From Polytrichum commune (taxonomy: Eukaryota > Streptophyta > Polytrichopsida > Polytrichales > Polytrichaceae), in NCBI GenBank assembly GCA_950295325.1, contig OX485805.1:49006758-49066757 (forward strand): a stretch of 60,000 nt of DNA. Direction: 5' to 3'. The position numbers and the translations under genes were made by a program. Positions 11,563-23,231 of the stretch are shown piece by piece (the first letter of the stretch is position 1; each line of letters begins with the position of its first letter). The notes under the pieces were generated by a model that had not been told where the DNA came from, ran no database searches, and was given only the letters and a program-made list of their open reading frames with translations.

Positions 11563-11840
11563 GTGGGGAGGAGCAGTGTTGGTATTCAAGATTTGGTCCT
11601 TGAGCAGAATGTTGTTCAATATTCTTATCACTCTCATATTATCCAAACGGTGTTCAAATGGAGCACAACCAACCTCTAGCATCGCTCTAATCTCAGCATA
11701 AACTTCGGGTTGACTATTAGTTGACAATACCATATCTTCTTCATCTCTGAACAAATGGAGTGATGAATTTTCATTGAAAGCTTCGACAAAGCTTCGATAT
11801 ATAGTGTTACACTTCCATAATCTCCCAACTATTTTCCTTT
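11563..11840 (-). pseudogene. Unassigned coding-like fragment (minus strand)
   Basis: An open frame of about 90 codons on the minus strand ends at a TGA near 11563. It can be read upstream without a stop to about 11840 and has no good initiator. The translation is balanced and soluble-looking, including RSFVEAFNENSS, LFRDEEDMVLST and EVYAEIRAMLEVGCAPFEHR. Its amino-acid use is more protein-like than the surrounding shadow frames. I do not recognise the family. It may be an internal exon or a captured gene fragment; splice sites could not be fixed. Confidence 0.3.
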
Positions 11841-14800
11841 AGATTCTGAAGTTCAACAACTAACTTTGCTAGAAATGGCCACAATCTACACTCTGACGTC
11901 CAGGTTTGGACGTGAATCGGATGCATGAGGCCCACCACCAAAAAACGGAAATCCCTCCAAGATTAATAGCCTTTGTTGGTCACTCTCTTCCGGTTGCTAC
12001 ACATTGACAATTCCTTATAAGACATCTTCTTCATTGTGTTGTGCATCTCTGAATTCAACAAAATTTCAGGTAAGTTTCTTTAACCCTCCATCTTCAAGTG
12101 ATTATTTCTTAAACTCTACCCGGTTCATCTATAACTAATAGTCGGTTCTTCGTGTTCATTCTTCGTGTATATACAAGAGGGGGCAAGCACATAAAAGTGG
12201 ACATTTTTTGATTCTTACACTCATTCGTTGTAAGTGAATTCACCACTTGTTGACATCATGAAAACGTGGGAGAGAATATGGGAGAACAAAAAAGAAACTA
12301 AATGAAACATGGACCTTTATTCCACTTTATGTCATGTAAAGTATCCTTAGGTTTATTATAACCCTACTTGATATGCTTTATAGACCTAATGGTTCCAAAA
12401 TTGAAAGGATCCCAAGTTTATTGATGGCCATGTGAAGCTTTACAATCAATGGATGTTTGTAGCTTGCTAAATATGGATCCCCAAGTTGGATGCTTTTCCT
12501 TGATCTACGCCTTGGCTTCCAATGATGATAAAGAGTTGGATGCTTTTCCATGAATCTCTCGTTGATCTCACTTGCATTCCTAGTGCTCCTTGCATTAGAA
12601 CTAGTGGATCAAGCATTTTGTTAAGGAAAACATCAAATTTTGACTATGTAATGTTTAAAAACAAAAAATTTAGTATATTAGAAATAAGTTTATCATGAGC
12701 TCCATATACATGATTCTATAACAATTTTGAAAAGAATGAACCAAAAATACTCATAAGTAAAGTTACAAAATTTGTGTTTCATGCAAATGTTTCTTACATT
12801 GAAATGAATGGTTTTGTTGATTTTTTTTCCAACAAATATGTGCATACAAGCATGTTCAAAGTCATCATACAAGATTTTTAATCTAATGTGTTGTTATGAG
12901 AGTACTTATATATATCACTTTCAATCACTTGTAAATTTTGTCAGATTTGCATAGGTGTTGAAAAATGACAGATAGATATTCTAAAACACATGTTTTCTTC
13001 ACTTTTCTTTCATTCATTTCATTCGTACAATGGTGTATTATAAGAACAACATTTCTATACTCATAGAAGAATCACACTTATATTTAATAGTGGTCACTTT
13101 CTAATGGCACCTCCAATTTTACATCGACTGGAGCACTTTTTGGGTCCACTTTACCATGCTTGCACCCAAGAATATCTACAAGATCATTCTTGCAACTTAC
13201 TTGTTGATATGAACATATTTTAGATAGTTCTAGAATATGAATGAGCTAGATTCTTTGTCCATAAAGTGGAGGCTGAAAAATGTCTGAGTTACTTCTCCAG
13301 ATCATCAATGGCCCAGATCATTTCATTTCGATTTCTAGAACAGATCACTATACATAGTTTTAATGGGATCAACCAGATATATACTGTCAAGAGTAGATTA
13401 CCACATGTTTACAACAGAACATGAAGAAGATGCTGGAAATACTTCGGCGAGATGGCTTTCTGAAACTTGTAAATACCCATTCTTTGTGAGAGTAAAATGC
13501 TTTCAACAGGGTGCCTGTCATGCATACTTGAAGCGGCGAGCTTATCAGATCTAGGTTATATGCTTCAGTCAGTTCTTCTGTTAATACTTGCAACTTGGTT
13601 TGACTTATTGCAACCATCCAGAAGGCCCCTCCAGCTTCAGATTATAGATGTTAAGGTGCGTGGGTGTTATTTGGTTTGTTTTTCATGTTCTCCAACTTCT
13701 ACCAATGCATTTACACAACAAACTTGTGTTGCATTAGCAAATCTACGATGAAATGTTTGCGAAAACCAGATTGAAAATTGGACCTCCCTTAAATTAGTTA
13801 TAATTATGGGAAGTGCATGTTCGTTGATTTCTTTGCTGGATACATATGTTCGTTGATCACATCGACCATTTCGAATACCATCCATTGGCATCTCCGACTG
13901 TAATAATGTGAAAAGTGGTGGGCCAACATCTATTTCGGTACGATTGGATCCTCAATCTGTACATTTTAGGTGTGAAAACACGAAGGAATATAGAGAGGGG
14001 AGCATGAATGTTAGCTATTAAATCATTCCTTCTTTATCAAAGTGAGTATTTAGGTGTTCATACCCATTCAACAAGTGTGCATGTACACAAAAAGGAATGC
14101 GAGAACACCTACTTTGAGATTTCAAATGAAGAATGAATTGCTCCAAAGAGTCTAAGAGGCCAGAAGGCTAATGTGACAGTAGTACACGAAGTTAGCCAAG
14201 CAAGGTCACTTCGGGTGGATATTGCAATGCCATTGGAGAAACGTATCAGATAAGCACACTTACCAGATAAAATCCAACCTACCTTTAATAGATTGGTAGA
14301 GGGGACATTTAGTTCTAAGTGAAAATTCAACAGGTGAAATGCTTAAGAGAATGTCAAGCACAGAGCTAAGAATTCTTCATTAAGATTGCTTGGATGCAAT
14401 TTTGTTTGATCCACAGCCATTTTCCATAAGCATGGAACTAAGCTGAAAGCTCTATAGTCTCTTTGTTCTGTTGACGATTGAAAATAAGTTAGAGTCACCA
14501 ACAAGTGCGAGACAAGATATTGCAAAAAAACGGCTCCAATATGTCTAGAGCAGACAGGCCCATTTCTGATAACCCCAAATCTTAATACATACATAGAGGC
14601 CCCTGAAGTTGTGGACTTTCACACATGTATTGTAGCTGTTATTTTTCAACATGATGGAAAAGTTATCAAGAATCACACATGTAGCTGTCACATATGTCAA
14701 GTAGAGGCATTCATAATTGATCATTTAAAAGTTTTATGCTAGATTTGGAGAAATAAAGCGGTGCGAATTTTTCCCGTGTAGCAAGGAAGATAGAAATTAT

Positions 14801-14985
14801 GAGGACTACAATTTTTTTCGGTAATTTTGTTCTTTAGATTGAAATTACTATGAAGTTGTTCTTTAGATTTGAACCAAAAGTTGTTCTGAACATATTACCA
14901 ATGTCTAAAGTTTGCCATAACCACTCAGTCCTCCTCACTTTGGCACTCAAAACCATGACACATGTCATGGCACTATTGCTTTCAA
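11841..14985. other. AT-rich spacer, nothing assignable
   Basis: No open frame with recognisable motifs, no terminal repeats and no RNA gene seen. Short frames near 13363-13891 overlap on both strands and look like chance. A 60-bp segment near 12092-12150 (attattt...acccggttcatct) is shared with 29445-29505. Confidence 0.5.
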
Positions 14986-15088
14986 CTTGATCACAATTTA
15001 ATCCCAGCCTTATCAAAATTTAGTCCCAGCTTGATCGAAATTTAGTCCAGTGTGATCAAAACTCAATCCTAACTTGATCGAAATTTTG
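14986..15088. repeat. Degenerate 22-bp tandem repeat, about 4.7 units
   Basis: Units of the form cttgatcgaaatttagtccc follow one another with small changes (cttgatcacaatttaatccc, ccttatcaaaatttagtccc, cttgatcgaaatttagtcc, tgtgatcaaaactcaatcc, cttgatcgaaattttgg). The array abuts the dispersed repeat starting near 15097. Confidence 0.75.
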
Positions 15089-15096
15089 GTACCCTA

Positions 15097-15265
15097 TACA
15101 CTCTAAACTTCATAGTATCACACATGTGGCAACCAAAATGCATATGATATTACAAAGTTTTGAAAGGTTAACATGGATGCATGATAATAGAGAATTAATG
15201 TGGCATGTGACATTATGGAATATCACAAAGTGCAACATTGTAATGTTGAAATTGATGACTTCATA
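15097..15265. repeat. Dispersed repeat, copy 1 (also at 16385 and 56626)
   Basis: Shares the order acactctaaact..., gtggcaaccaaa..., aacatggatgc..., gcatgtgacattatggaat... with 16385-16517 and, more diverged, with 56626-56786. Three copies in 60 kb show a mobile or duplicated family. No terminal repeats could be fixed. Confidence 0.7.
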
Positions 15266-15469
15266 CATGGGACACAAATAATCTTCCAAAGTTGCACACA
15301 TACACAAAGCATGTGGTAGGATCGGGTAGATTGGGTTGTCCAAGAAGTCAAAAAACACTTTGTTCATGACCTTGGTGCAAGACCCCAACATGGTGAAGAT
15401 CAGGAAGATTATGAAGAGGGCAATGGGGAGAATGATACAAGTATGGATCTACTACACTTCGGAGATGAT

Positions 15470-15838
15470 GAAAATCAGTTAGGTGCATGCTTATGTTACA
15501 TAATGGTCTACAAGTTGAGTGAAGTGTACAAAAATGACACTCGCCATTAGTATGCTCAAGAATATCTTCCTCTTGCATACTAAAATGTAAACACATGATA
15601 ACTTAGCATTAGTACGCTCAAAAATATCTTCCCCTTGCATACTAAAAGACAAGACTATCATCTAAAGTACTCTAAATGTCATGGTATAGATATTTTTTTA
15701 GTTTAAAAAAGTTACTTGTGTTGATGAATGAATTCATATTGACAATTAGCAGGCATGACACTTTGAGACCTCTAGGCATCTAGTTTAGGCCCTTTGCAAA
15801 TGATGTATGTGACACTAAATACCATAAATAGTGTAGTG
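15470..15838. repeat. MITE-like repeat, copy 1 (homologous to 58310-58625)
   Basis: Co-linear with 58310-58625, including the stretch ttgagacctctaggcatcta. It ends in a 28-bp terminal motif gtgacactaaataccataaa... at 15811-15838. An internal segment (cattagtatgctcaagaata...) is tandemly duplicated at 15545-15606 and 15607-15652. The matching inverted terminus is not found close by on the left, but lies at 17487-17514. Confidence 0.6.
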
Positions 15839-16154
15839 GACAAAAAGAGGTCTTTTCGACACAACCCACTTGACACACTGACATCTAAGACTTGTCAAAA
15901 ACAACACATGTAGTGTCAAAATGGACCATTCTGAAAAGACTCCCTTTTCCTATAGGATGCCACCTAGAAAACCTTTTGCGCTGATCTGGCATGTGGGAGA
16001 ATTTTTGCTGTCTGGAAGTCTAATTAGGGTACACATGTACACAATGAGTTGTTGACAAAAATCAAGAAAGTGCAAAGGAAAGAAAGCAATTATGTACCAA
16101 GAAAAAATCATGTAACAATTATAAGGTCAAATCCTGCAACAGACTCTTAATCCA

Positions 16155-16169
16155 CCCCCCCCCCCCCCC
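16155..16169. repeat. Poly(C) tract, 15 bp
   Basis: Uninterrupted run of 15 C, one of ten C or G runs of at least nine bases in the window (others at 2845, 5110, 7786, 8040, 21222, 21703, 21794, 28404 and 43382). Confidence 0.9.
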
Positions 16170-16384
16170 ACTCCCAAACGATGATCTATCCGGCGCTTTA
16201 TGAACTCCTCATGGGTGTTTCAACAATTCATCACTAGAGTTCCAAGTTCCACTGCACTGCAACACTCTAACTTAAATTCTGGCCTTGTCCTATTGCATCC
16301 CCTTCACATTGATGCATGTTGACCAAGGCTCAGAAGAGAGATGTCTTGAACATCTGGCCATGGTCATTCCTTGCCAACCAAATC

Positions 16385-16517
16385 ACACTCTAAACTCTGT
16401 AGTATCACACTGTGGCAACCAAAGTGCATGTGATATTACAGAGTTTTGTAGTGTTAACATGGATGCGTGATATTATAGAATTAGTGTAGCATGTGACATT
16501 ATGGAATAACACAAAGG
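16385..16517. repeat. Dispersed repeat, copy 2
   Basis: Shares acactctaaactctgtagta..., gtggcaaccaaagtgcatg and gcatgtgacattatggaata with 15097-15265 in the same orientation, and with 56626-56786. Confidence 0.7.
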
Positions 16518-17486
16518 AGATGTGAGGACGATTTGAATTCGTTCTCCTGTCACCTATGCTAGTGTGGTCCATTCCCGGGCGATGTGGTGGACACATGCAC
16601 CAACATTCAACAAGTGGCATAAGAAGAAGGAGAAGGAGAAGAAGAATAAGAATAAGAACTAGTTGATGGCCATGGATTTACTCTTCTATCATACCTAGGT
16701 CTTAAAACCTCATATTAGATTTAAGCCCACAACATGATAGAATAGTAATTAACATACCATACTATATACAAAAATGAAATTCATCAACTGTTAGAGTCAA
16801 AATTAGCAGTATCATCTTCACCTTCAAGAGGAAAACACCCTAAATGATATCTGTGTGGATGTGAAAACAACCATCTAAACTTTATAGAGTTCCTCCATAA
16901 AGTTATGGCTTTCATTTGTACGTTATCAAGATCACCATGAAGATCTTTCATAGACACACTCATAATACATTCTAAACGCTAGCCGTCAACAATGAAATGC
17001 AATAATGAAGCAAAAGCTTCGCATGTCCGCCATTCACCAAATCACTATAAGCCTACAACGAACACATAACCTAAAACCTAGAACCAAATGATATCCGGCC
17101 CTAGATGAATCAAACCAGATGAAATCCGCCTATTTCACAATTCATCCGGGTAAATATCCTCCTCCTCAAAATGGTTGCCAATTGAAATCCGTTTTGTTTT
17201 TAAAAGCACTAGTTTCACATCCTCCACTTTCCCAATTCAACCGGACTTTTCACAAAACCAACCGGCCACCAGTACACTAAATACCTATTCTCCCCAGAGA
17301 TTGCCTCTATGTCCATATGAATCATTGAGTCTTTTGGGAGGGACATTTTGAGCGAAACAACCCATATAATTATATTCCCAGGAACCTTCACCTCATTCTC
17401 ACCACCTCCCAAGAAGTTTCATGTTGTTCCAGGTTGGGCACGAAATTTCACTCTGACATTCCAGTAGGCCCTCCCTATTAGATCTA

Positions 17487-17514
17487 ACTACACCATTTAT
17501 GGTATTTAGTGTCA
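17487..17514. repeat. Inverted partner of the 15811 terminal motif
   Basis: ctacaccatttatggtattt... at 17487-17514 is the reverse complement of 15811-15838 with one mismatch over 28 bp. The same motif, more diverged, bounds the MITE-like repeat at 58148-58625. Either 15811-17514 is one 1.7-kb element, or these are ends of two separate copies. Flanks show no clear target duplication. Confidence 0.65.
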
Positions 17515-18642
17515 CTTGGTATTTGAAATTACAATGTTGTAACTGTGTAGTGTAGATCTCATTAATTAACAACAAAGATCAAAATGCTTGTCTAGACAAT
17601 ATAGAACAATGACATCTTTACTTGGTAAAAACTTACATCAACATTAGCAAGTTATAGCATTGTGTAACTCCGAATAGTAAGTGATACTCTATACTTTAAA
17701 TGATGTACTTTATCTAAGGTAGATGAGCTTGGAGTAACACTTGTCTTTTGGCAACACTTATTTTTCATCTCTAAACCGTCAACAAGTGAGTGCAACAATG
17801 TCACTTAGTAAGCAATTGATAAAAATCAACTAATCATAATGCGGTATGAAGTACAAAATAGCATAGCTTTGACCTATCATAGTGGTTGTGCAAGAAGGAT
17901 GTAAGAACACTTTAAAAAGAGCACTAACTTTGGCCAATCACAATGGGTTAATCTAGGTTCTATCCATTCAATAACCAACAATGTAAGAAGTGTTCCACAA
18001 AAGGAAAACAACACTTTCATTTAATAAAAGACTCTCACCCTCAATAAGGTTGATTTTGTGATGATTCTCACCTAACAATCCGACCCCATCTAGTGGACAG
18101 TAAGCAGCTACTTTCTTAACACAACTTTACGAATTATGAAGGTCACATATGAATTTTATTTTTGTTGAACTTTTTCCTATAAACTCTTCATAGTTTCATA
18201 GATCTATGAGATATTATTGAAAACTTTCCGAGCCCTTAAACATGCTTGAAATTTAAAAAAAATCTTGAAAGTGCCATTATTGGGCTCATTTAGCTTATTG
18301 TGCCTAAAATAGTGTTTGCATTTTGAGCATATTGTAGTTCACATTGTCTCAACACATGTCCTATCTTAACTACAAATGATGGCATATTCCACTCAAATTA
18401 AGAAGAGTGACCACATAAGGTTGACATACTAATTAATGAACGGTCTCTTTCTCTCCATTTTTTTCCCACGAAAAATACCATGCCATTGCCTGATCATGTG
18501 TGCTACAAAGGAGCTGCAAATTGGTGTGTGCACTCTCATGGCACTCAGATTACTTTGTTAAAGTCATAGAATATTTGGCTTTTTGTTGACGGGGAGCAAT
18601 TTGTAAGGTATATGATCCTATAATGGGCACTTCCAACTTCAC
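17515..18642. other. AT-rich spacer, nothing assignable
   Basis: No coding frame, repeat boundary or RNA gene recognised on either strand. Confidence 0.5.
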
Positions 18643-18645
18643 TTA

Positions 18646-19165
18646 TGCCCCCTTCCCACCTGACTGTAGCTAAGACTAAAAGTTGGTTCTAACAACCCGG
18701 CCTTCACACCATCGACATTATCTAGTGCTGAGCTTAGTTGGCAAATGATGTAGCATGGTTTAAAAGTGGATGTTTAAGCCTCAAGCACCGACCCTCCCAT
18801 CAGTACCTCAACATGAGGCAAGAATGTAGGAGCTTTAAAAGTGTCGCCTCCCGCCCTTGTGATTGGTTACTTTTTAGTCTTAGCTATGAGGGCACGAGGA
18901 GCTCCATTAACAAAAACCGATGGTAAGATAGGTGAGTAGTAAGGCATTTTAGGATGGGACAAAAACTACCCAACATTCATTGCTTGGTAGATAAAACAAT
19001 GAACATGTGTGAAAGCTACTTAAGTATAACTTACTTGAAAATCTCCGGAGCAAGTTCTTGTAGGTGCATTGGGATAGCCGGATGCCTTTGCTATAACCGA
19101 GGGAGCTTTACCCGGTTTTTAGGAAATATTTTGGGTCTTAGCTAAAGTCAGGTGGGAAGGGGGCA
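18646..19165. mobile_element. PIF/Harbinger-like MITE (520 bp, TSD TTA)
   Basis: Termini are 31-bp inverted repeats with a single mismatch: TGCCCCCTTCCCACCTGACT and 11 more bases at 18646-18676, mirrored at 19135-19165. Both ends are flanked by TTA (18643-18645 and 19166-19168). A 3-bp TWA duplication is the signature of the PIF/Harbinger superfamily, whose short members are Tourist-type MITEs. The interior has short frames (18738-18926, 18954-19145) without transposase motifs, so it is non-autonomous. High end identity suggests fairly recent movement or gene conversion. Confidence 0.85.
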
Positions 19166-19477
19166 TTATAAGTTTGATAGTCAGATCAGATCACAAATTG
19201 CTCTAATCTTGTTAGCAATTATGAATCGTAGAGAATACTATTGAAGTTTCATAAGTGGAGTTCAAGTGTTGTAGTTATAAGAGGTTTAAAAAAATCTCTT
19301 TCAACATCATGGTATTCGTGAACACGTCACATGGCATGCAAAAATATCACAAAATGTCATTTTCTTGAATACAAGGAAGCATGGCTTGGTCTTTGGAGGC
19401 ATATTTTACAAACTACATTTGGATGTATTTACAAAATGCTAGTAGCATGTGGAAGTGATAACGAGGGAAACACTCTT

Positions 19478-19564
19478 TTTTATATCGTGAATGTTATGTT
19501 CTTCATTGTTACTTCTTAAAAACACTCTTGATAGCAGTCAAAACATAACATTCATGATATAAAA
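19478..19564. repeat. Stem-loop with 23-bp arms
   Basis: ttttatatcgtgaatgttat... (19478-19500) and its reverse complement (19542-19564) match at 22 of 23 positions around a 41-bp loop. Could be a small foldback element or a hairpin RNA source. No transcription evidence is visible. Confidence 0.7.
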
Positions 19565-20071
19565 GGCTTCTTCTTTACTCTATGAACTTGTACCATAGGT
19601 GTCCATTTAGGATTAGTTTCAAAATGCAATTTTTTCCCACAATTGAAGTGTACTCCACAAGACTAGAAATTGAGTCAGCCTTGAAAATAAAATGTCACAT
19701 GTACATGTGACATTTTCACGAATACTATGTTTTTTTCTCTTTAAGAAATCACATATTAGGTCCTTTCAAATGTGTTAACTATTGAACCGGTCTTATTTTA
19801 ATGTATTTTGAGCACACATACTCAAGAGCAACCACATAAGGTCCACATGTCCAGCATGTAGTTCAAAATTCATAAGCCAATGTTTACAAGCTTCAGCACC
19901 TACAGTGGCAACTCTACATATTATCAACCTGTATATATTTTGGTTAAAGACATTCTAGGGTAATTGTCATCTATGTCAAAAATTTATTTTGACATTCTCT
20001 TGTAGGCCTTAGATAGAGGGTTTTATAAACACAACTTTATATCATATCAAGACATGTTATACTGTAATTAT

Positions 20072-20787
20072 CTCGGGGGGTGCACTGTACTAAACATGTA
20101 CGAGTATACGTGAGTGCACAAGAGGGGTATTGATTTGGACCTTGCCGTATTACGTATACATATGGTATACATGCTATAATTTATAGTTACGTACATATAT
20201 GGAAGGCCTTTAAAAATTGTACAATAATTGTACTTGTATGGTATTGTTATTATACTACATATCATAAGTTTTCATATTGGATGCGGAGGAAGTTTTGTAA
20301 TCGTTAGGTGGAGTATAGGGATCCAATTGACTTGATGGACTGTCCATCAAACGTGGAGATTGGTTTATGTTGATATCAAAAAGGGGCTAACAACAAGTGG
20401 ACATATGATCTTACTGATCATTTGATGGTAGACTTAGAGACAATAATTGCATTGGCTACAATGACATATATTGGTGAATCAAATGTTTATGAGTTACATC
20501 CGGGAGATGAAAAACTTTTCAACGACTGTGCTGATGAAAGCTAGGATATTTTGTTATACATATTATAGGGGTTGATTATTGTTCAAAAGTATATTTGTAT
20601 ACTTATGTTAATGACTATATATGAAAGGATGTTTTTTTGTGTATACATATTGTCACTTGTATATTTATTGTTGCAATTGTATGTGTATTACTTCATTTCA
20701 CAAAAAATAACTTGTATATAGGGGGTTTTTAGAGCATGCAGTGAACGCACGTGATTCTAGGTTTTAATGAAAGGTGCACCCCCCGAG
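20072..20787. mobile_element. TIR transposon with perfect 8-bp TSD (CTCGGGGGG family, copy 2)
   Basis: Perfect 14-bp inverted termini, CTCGGGGGGTGCAC (20072-20085) and GTGCACCCCCCGAG (20774-20787), with identical 8-bp duplications gtaattat on both sides (20064-20071, 20788-20795). Perfect ends and TSD indicate a young insertion. An interior plus-strand segment (about 20310-20543) reads as protein with one break, including LMVDLETIIALATMTYIGES and a TAG stop at about 20541. This could be the C-terminal tail of the family's transposase, so the copy may be an internally deleted derivative. Subterminal sequence is shared with 31684-32099. Superfamily unassigned; hAT is the best match by TSD length. 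Confidence 0.85.
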
Positions 20788-20795
20788 GTAATTAT

Positions 20796-22513
20796 ATGCT
20801 TTTTATTTTTATTTTTTGTAAAGCTAAATTAGAGGGATCCTAGGGCAAGCTCCTCCACAAATTTTTCATTTTATTAAAATTCATCTAATGGTTTTCTACA
20901 TAATAGTAGAAGGTAGGGGCCATCCTCTTAGTAGATTGTATAGTGGTTAAATATTTATCAAATTAAAACACAACAACTTTGAGGGGCCTACTTACAAAAT
21001 TTGAAGGTTCCTTTTATAATCTATGTAATTTAATCATTCAATTACTAAATATAAATTTAGACATTTCCATATTATTTTAAATTTCTTGAAGTGTTCAACA
21101 CAAGCCTCCACGGTTAGACCCAGGGTGGGTGCAACCTCCATTAAAGACATATACCACGTGCATGCGTCACCTTCAACTTAATACCGTATATACATGATTT
21201 GAGTGGACAAAAAGATTTATAGGGGGGGGGTAACATCATGGCAATATAAGGTGTGTTTGGATGACAACGTCCTCATTCAAGAACACTTAGGCCTCACATG
21301 GTATTGCCTCTCCCCCAAAATATGTACTATAATCATATTTGCTTTTGCAAAGCTAGGAGGAACAATGCCTAGTTCATATGTATATTTTGCAAGTTGGCAA
21401 CTCTTAATTAAAAATTATGTTCTATCCTTTGGTACACCTCATGGATTTCACTACCTATATGGGTACACTAACCACTTTCCATAAATGTGGACGATGTCTT
21501 GGGAATATGCTAAGAATGTTAAAATAATATTGATACCAAACATCCTATGTTGTTTACAACCTTTGTTATCATAATGCTAGGTACTTTTTTTAAATCAACA
21601 TTTTACCACCAATGAATTCTAGGGAACCCATATTTGATTGTTGATGGTTTGGTAATTTGCAATCATAGTGACCTAATTATACACGCCCATGATAGGTCCA
21701 AACCCCCCCCCCCAATGCCACCCTTAATTCGCAACATTCTTTGAATATAACTGACAACTTCTTTGGGTCAAAGCACTTCATCACAAATTTGTGCCCCCCC
21801 CCCCCCCCCCCAATGATGTCCACATCTACTTAATGTTGAAACACTCCCTTTATTGCTCAATGTTGCCTTGATATATAAAACAACATTTATTATATGTTAT
21901 GTCAATGCACATGGAATCAATAGCTAGTCCATGGAAAATGTAAAAACACATGTACATGTCCACATTCAACAATGGATTTCATTGAATACACATCGAAACA
22001 TTGTTATCCATTGACTTGACATTGAGTGCATATCAATAAATTTCAATGCATGTTATTTGATGACTCGACTTTTATGTTGTAATAGTATCCACTCTCCATA
22101 AGGACAATTGGTAGTGACCAGTCAACATGATAACAATGTTCTTTTGTAAACTCAATGTTGATTGAATGAAAGTTAATTGATAATTCCATATTCATATTGT
22201 TGATTATTGATACCATGCACTCACCTATAAGGTAGACGTGCCTAATTCAATTACTTATCTTTGATTGGAAACTTATATTTGAGTGATATGTGGTTTGGTG
22301 TGGCTCCAAGAGCAAATTCCCAAAAAAAAAAGTGTTGACAAGAGATTGAACTACATACTCAAAATATGATAACCATTCTAGGCTCAATAATCAACATCTT
22401 ACTCAGAAGGACTTATATGGCCACTTAATGAGCACAAGGATCTTCAACACTATATTAAACATTTCGGGACTTTTGGGAGTCCCAAAATTGCAAAAAAGGT
22501 ATACTTGGCCTAA
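20796..22513. other. AT-rich spacer with poly(C)/poly(G) runs
   Basis: Contains G9 at 21222-21230, C11 at 21703-21713 and C18 at 21794-21811. A frame at 21203-21484 has no recognisable motif. The sequence around 22230-22300 resembles 33310-33370. Confidence 0.5.
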
Positions 22514-22617
22514 TGGGAACATGTTTGGGAACGTGCATGGGCGCACATGCTTGGAAACATGGGAACGTGCATGGGAACATGCAAATGTTCTTGGGAACGT
22601 TCTCATAGGAACATGTG
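22514..22617. repeat. Short minisatellite of gggaacatg/gggaacgtgcatg units
   Basis: Seven or so imperfect copies of gggaacRtg, some extended by catg, within 104 bp, including inverted-looking stretches. Open frames on both strands here are repeat artefacts. Confidence 0.7.
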
Positions 22618-22980
22618 TAGTTGGTGAGTCGTGGATATGGGATCAAGGATTTATGGAGTTCACTTTGAAAATGAATAAGATATTCAAACAAGCTCCAGAA
22701 ATCATGAAGAAAGTGGCTACAACCTTGATTTAGATTTGCTAACCATCTCACCCTTACTGGTTATTTCATATTCTAAGAAAATGTTGGGATAAATAACCAT
22801 TTAAGACCCATCTACCTTATACGGGTCCAACATTGGCTTTTGCGACACTTCCTTACCTAGGTAAGCTTGGGGGGAGCTCAAAGGGCCTGACACTTAACAC
22901 ACGTGGCATGCCAAGTGGCAATAGTTGATAATGATCTACATAATCGCTTGATTTCGTGTCGCAGAATCTACCAGACTAGG

Positions 22981-23231
22981 TGTTGGATGTAGGTATTCTT
23001 CATCCACTCTTTTCTGTTAGAAGTAGTTTAGCTATATTGTCATTGTGCACAAAATGTAGAGTAGTCTTTTTCGATCGTAGACAGAGTGGCACGGAGTAGA
23101 GCGATAGTCCCGCTTTCTTGTTTTCTTACAAGGTACTGTTAATATGTTGAGGATTGATTCAGTGGTGCATTCTGCAACACTTTAATAAAGCTTGATATTC
23201 TCTCAAGCAATTCTTGTGTCTATTTCCTTTA
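22981..23231 (+). repeat. Copia 5' LTR
   Basis: Starts TGTTGGATGTAGG and ends ...tttccttta. Contains an AATAAA-type signal near 23186 (ctttaataaagc), probably the polyadenylation site when used as 3' LTR. No strong TATA box was fixed. The sequence just after it, ggttatgggccc (23232-23243), is the putative tRNA primer-binding site. Confidence 0.92.

Noticed and set aside
13363-13891. Several 60-84 codon frames on both strands
   Set aside because: Overlapping, without domains or consistent composition; likely chance.
21203-21484. 93-codon frame starting MDKKIYRGG
   Set aside because: Begins beside a G9 run in AT-rich spacer; no family recognised and no splice context.
22428-22751. Frames reading repeated NMFGNVHGRT-type words
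   Set aside because: Products of the gggaacatg minisatellite on both strands.
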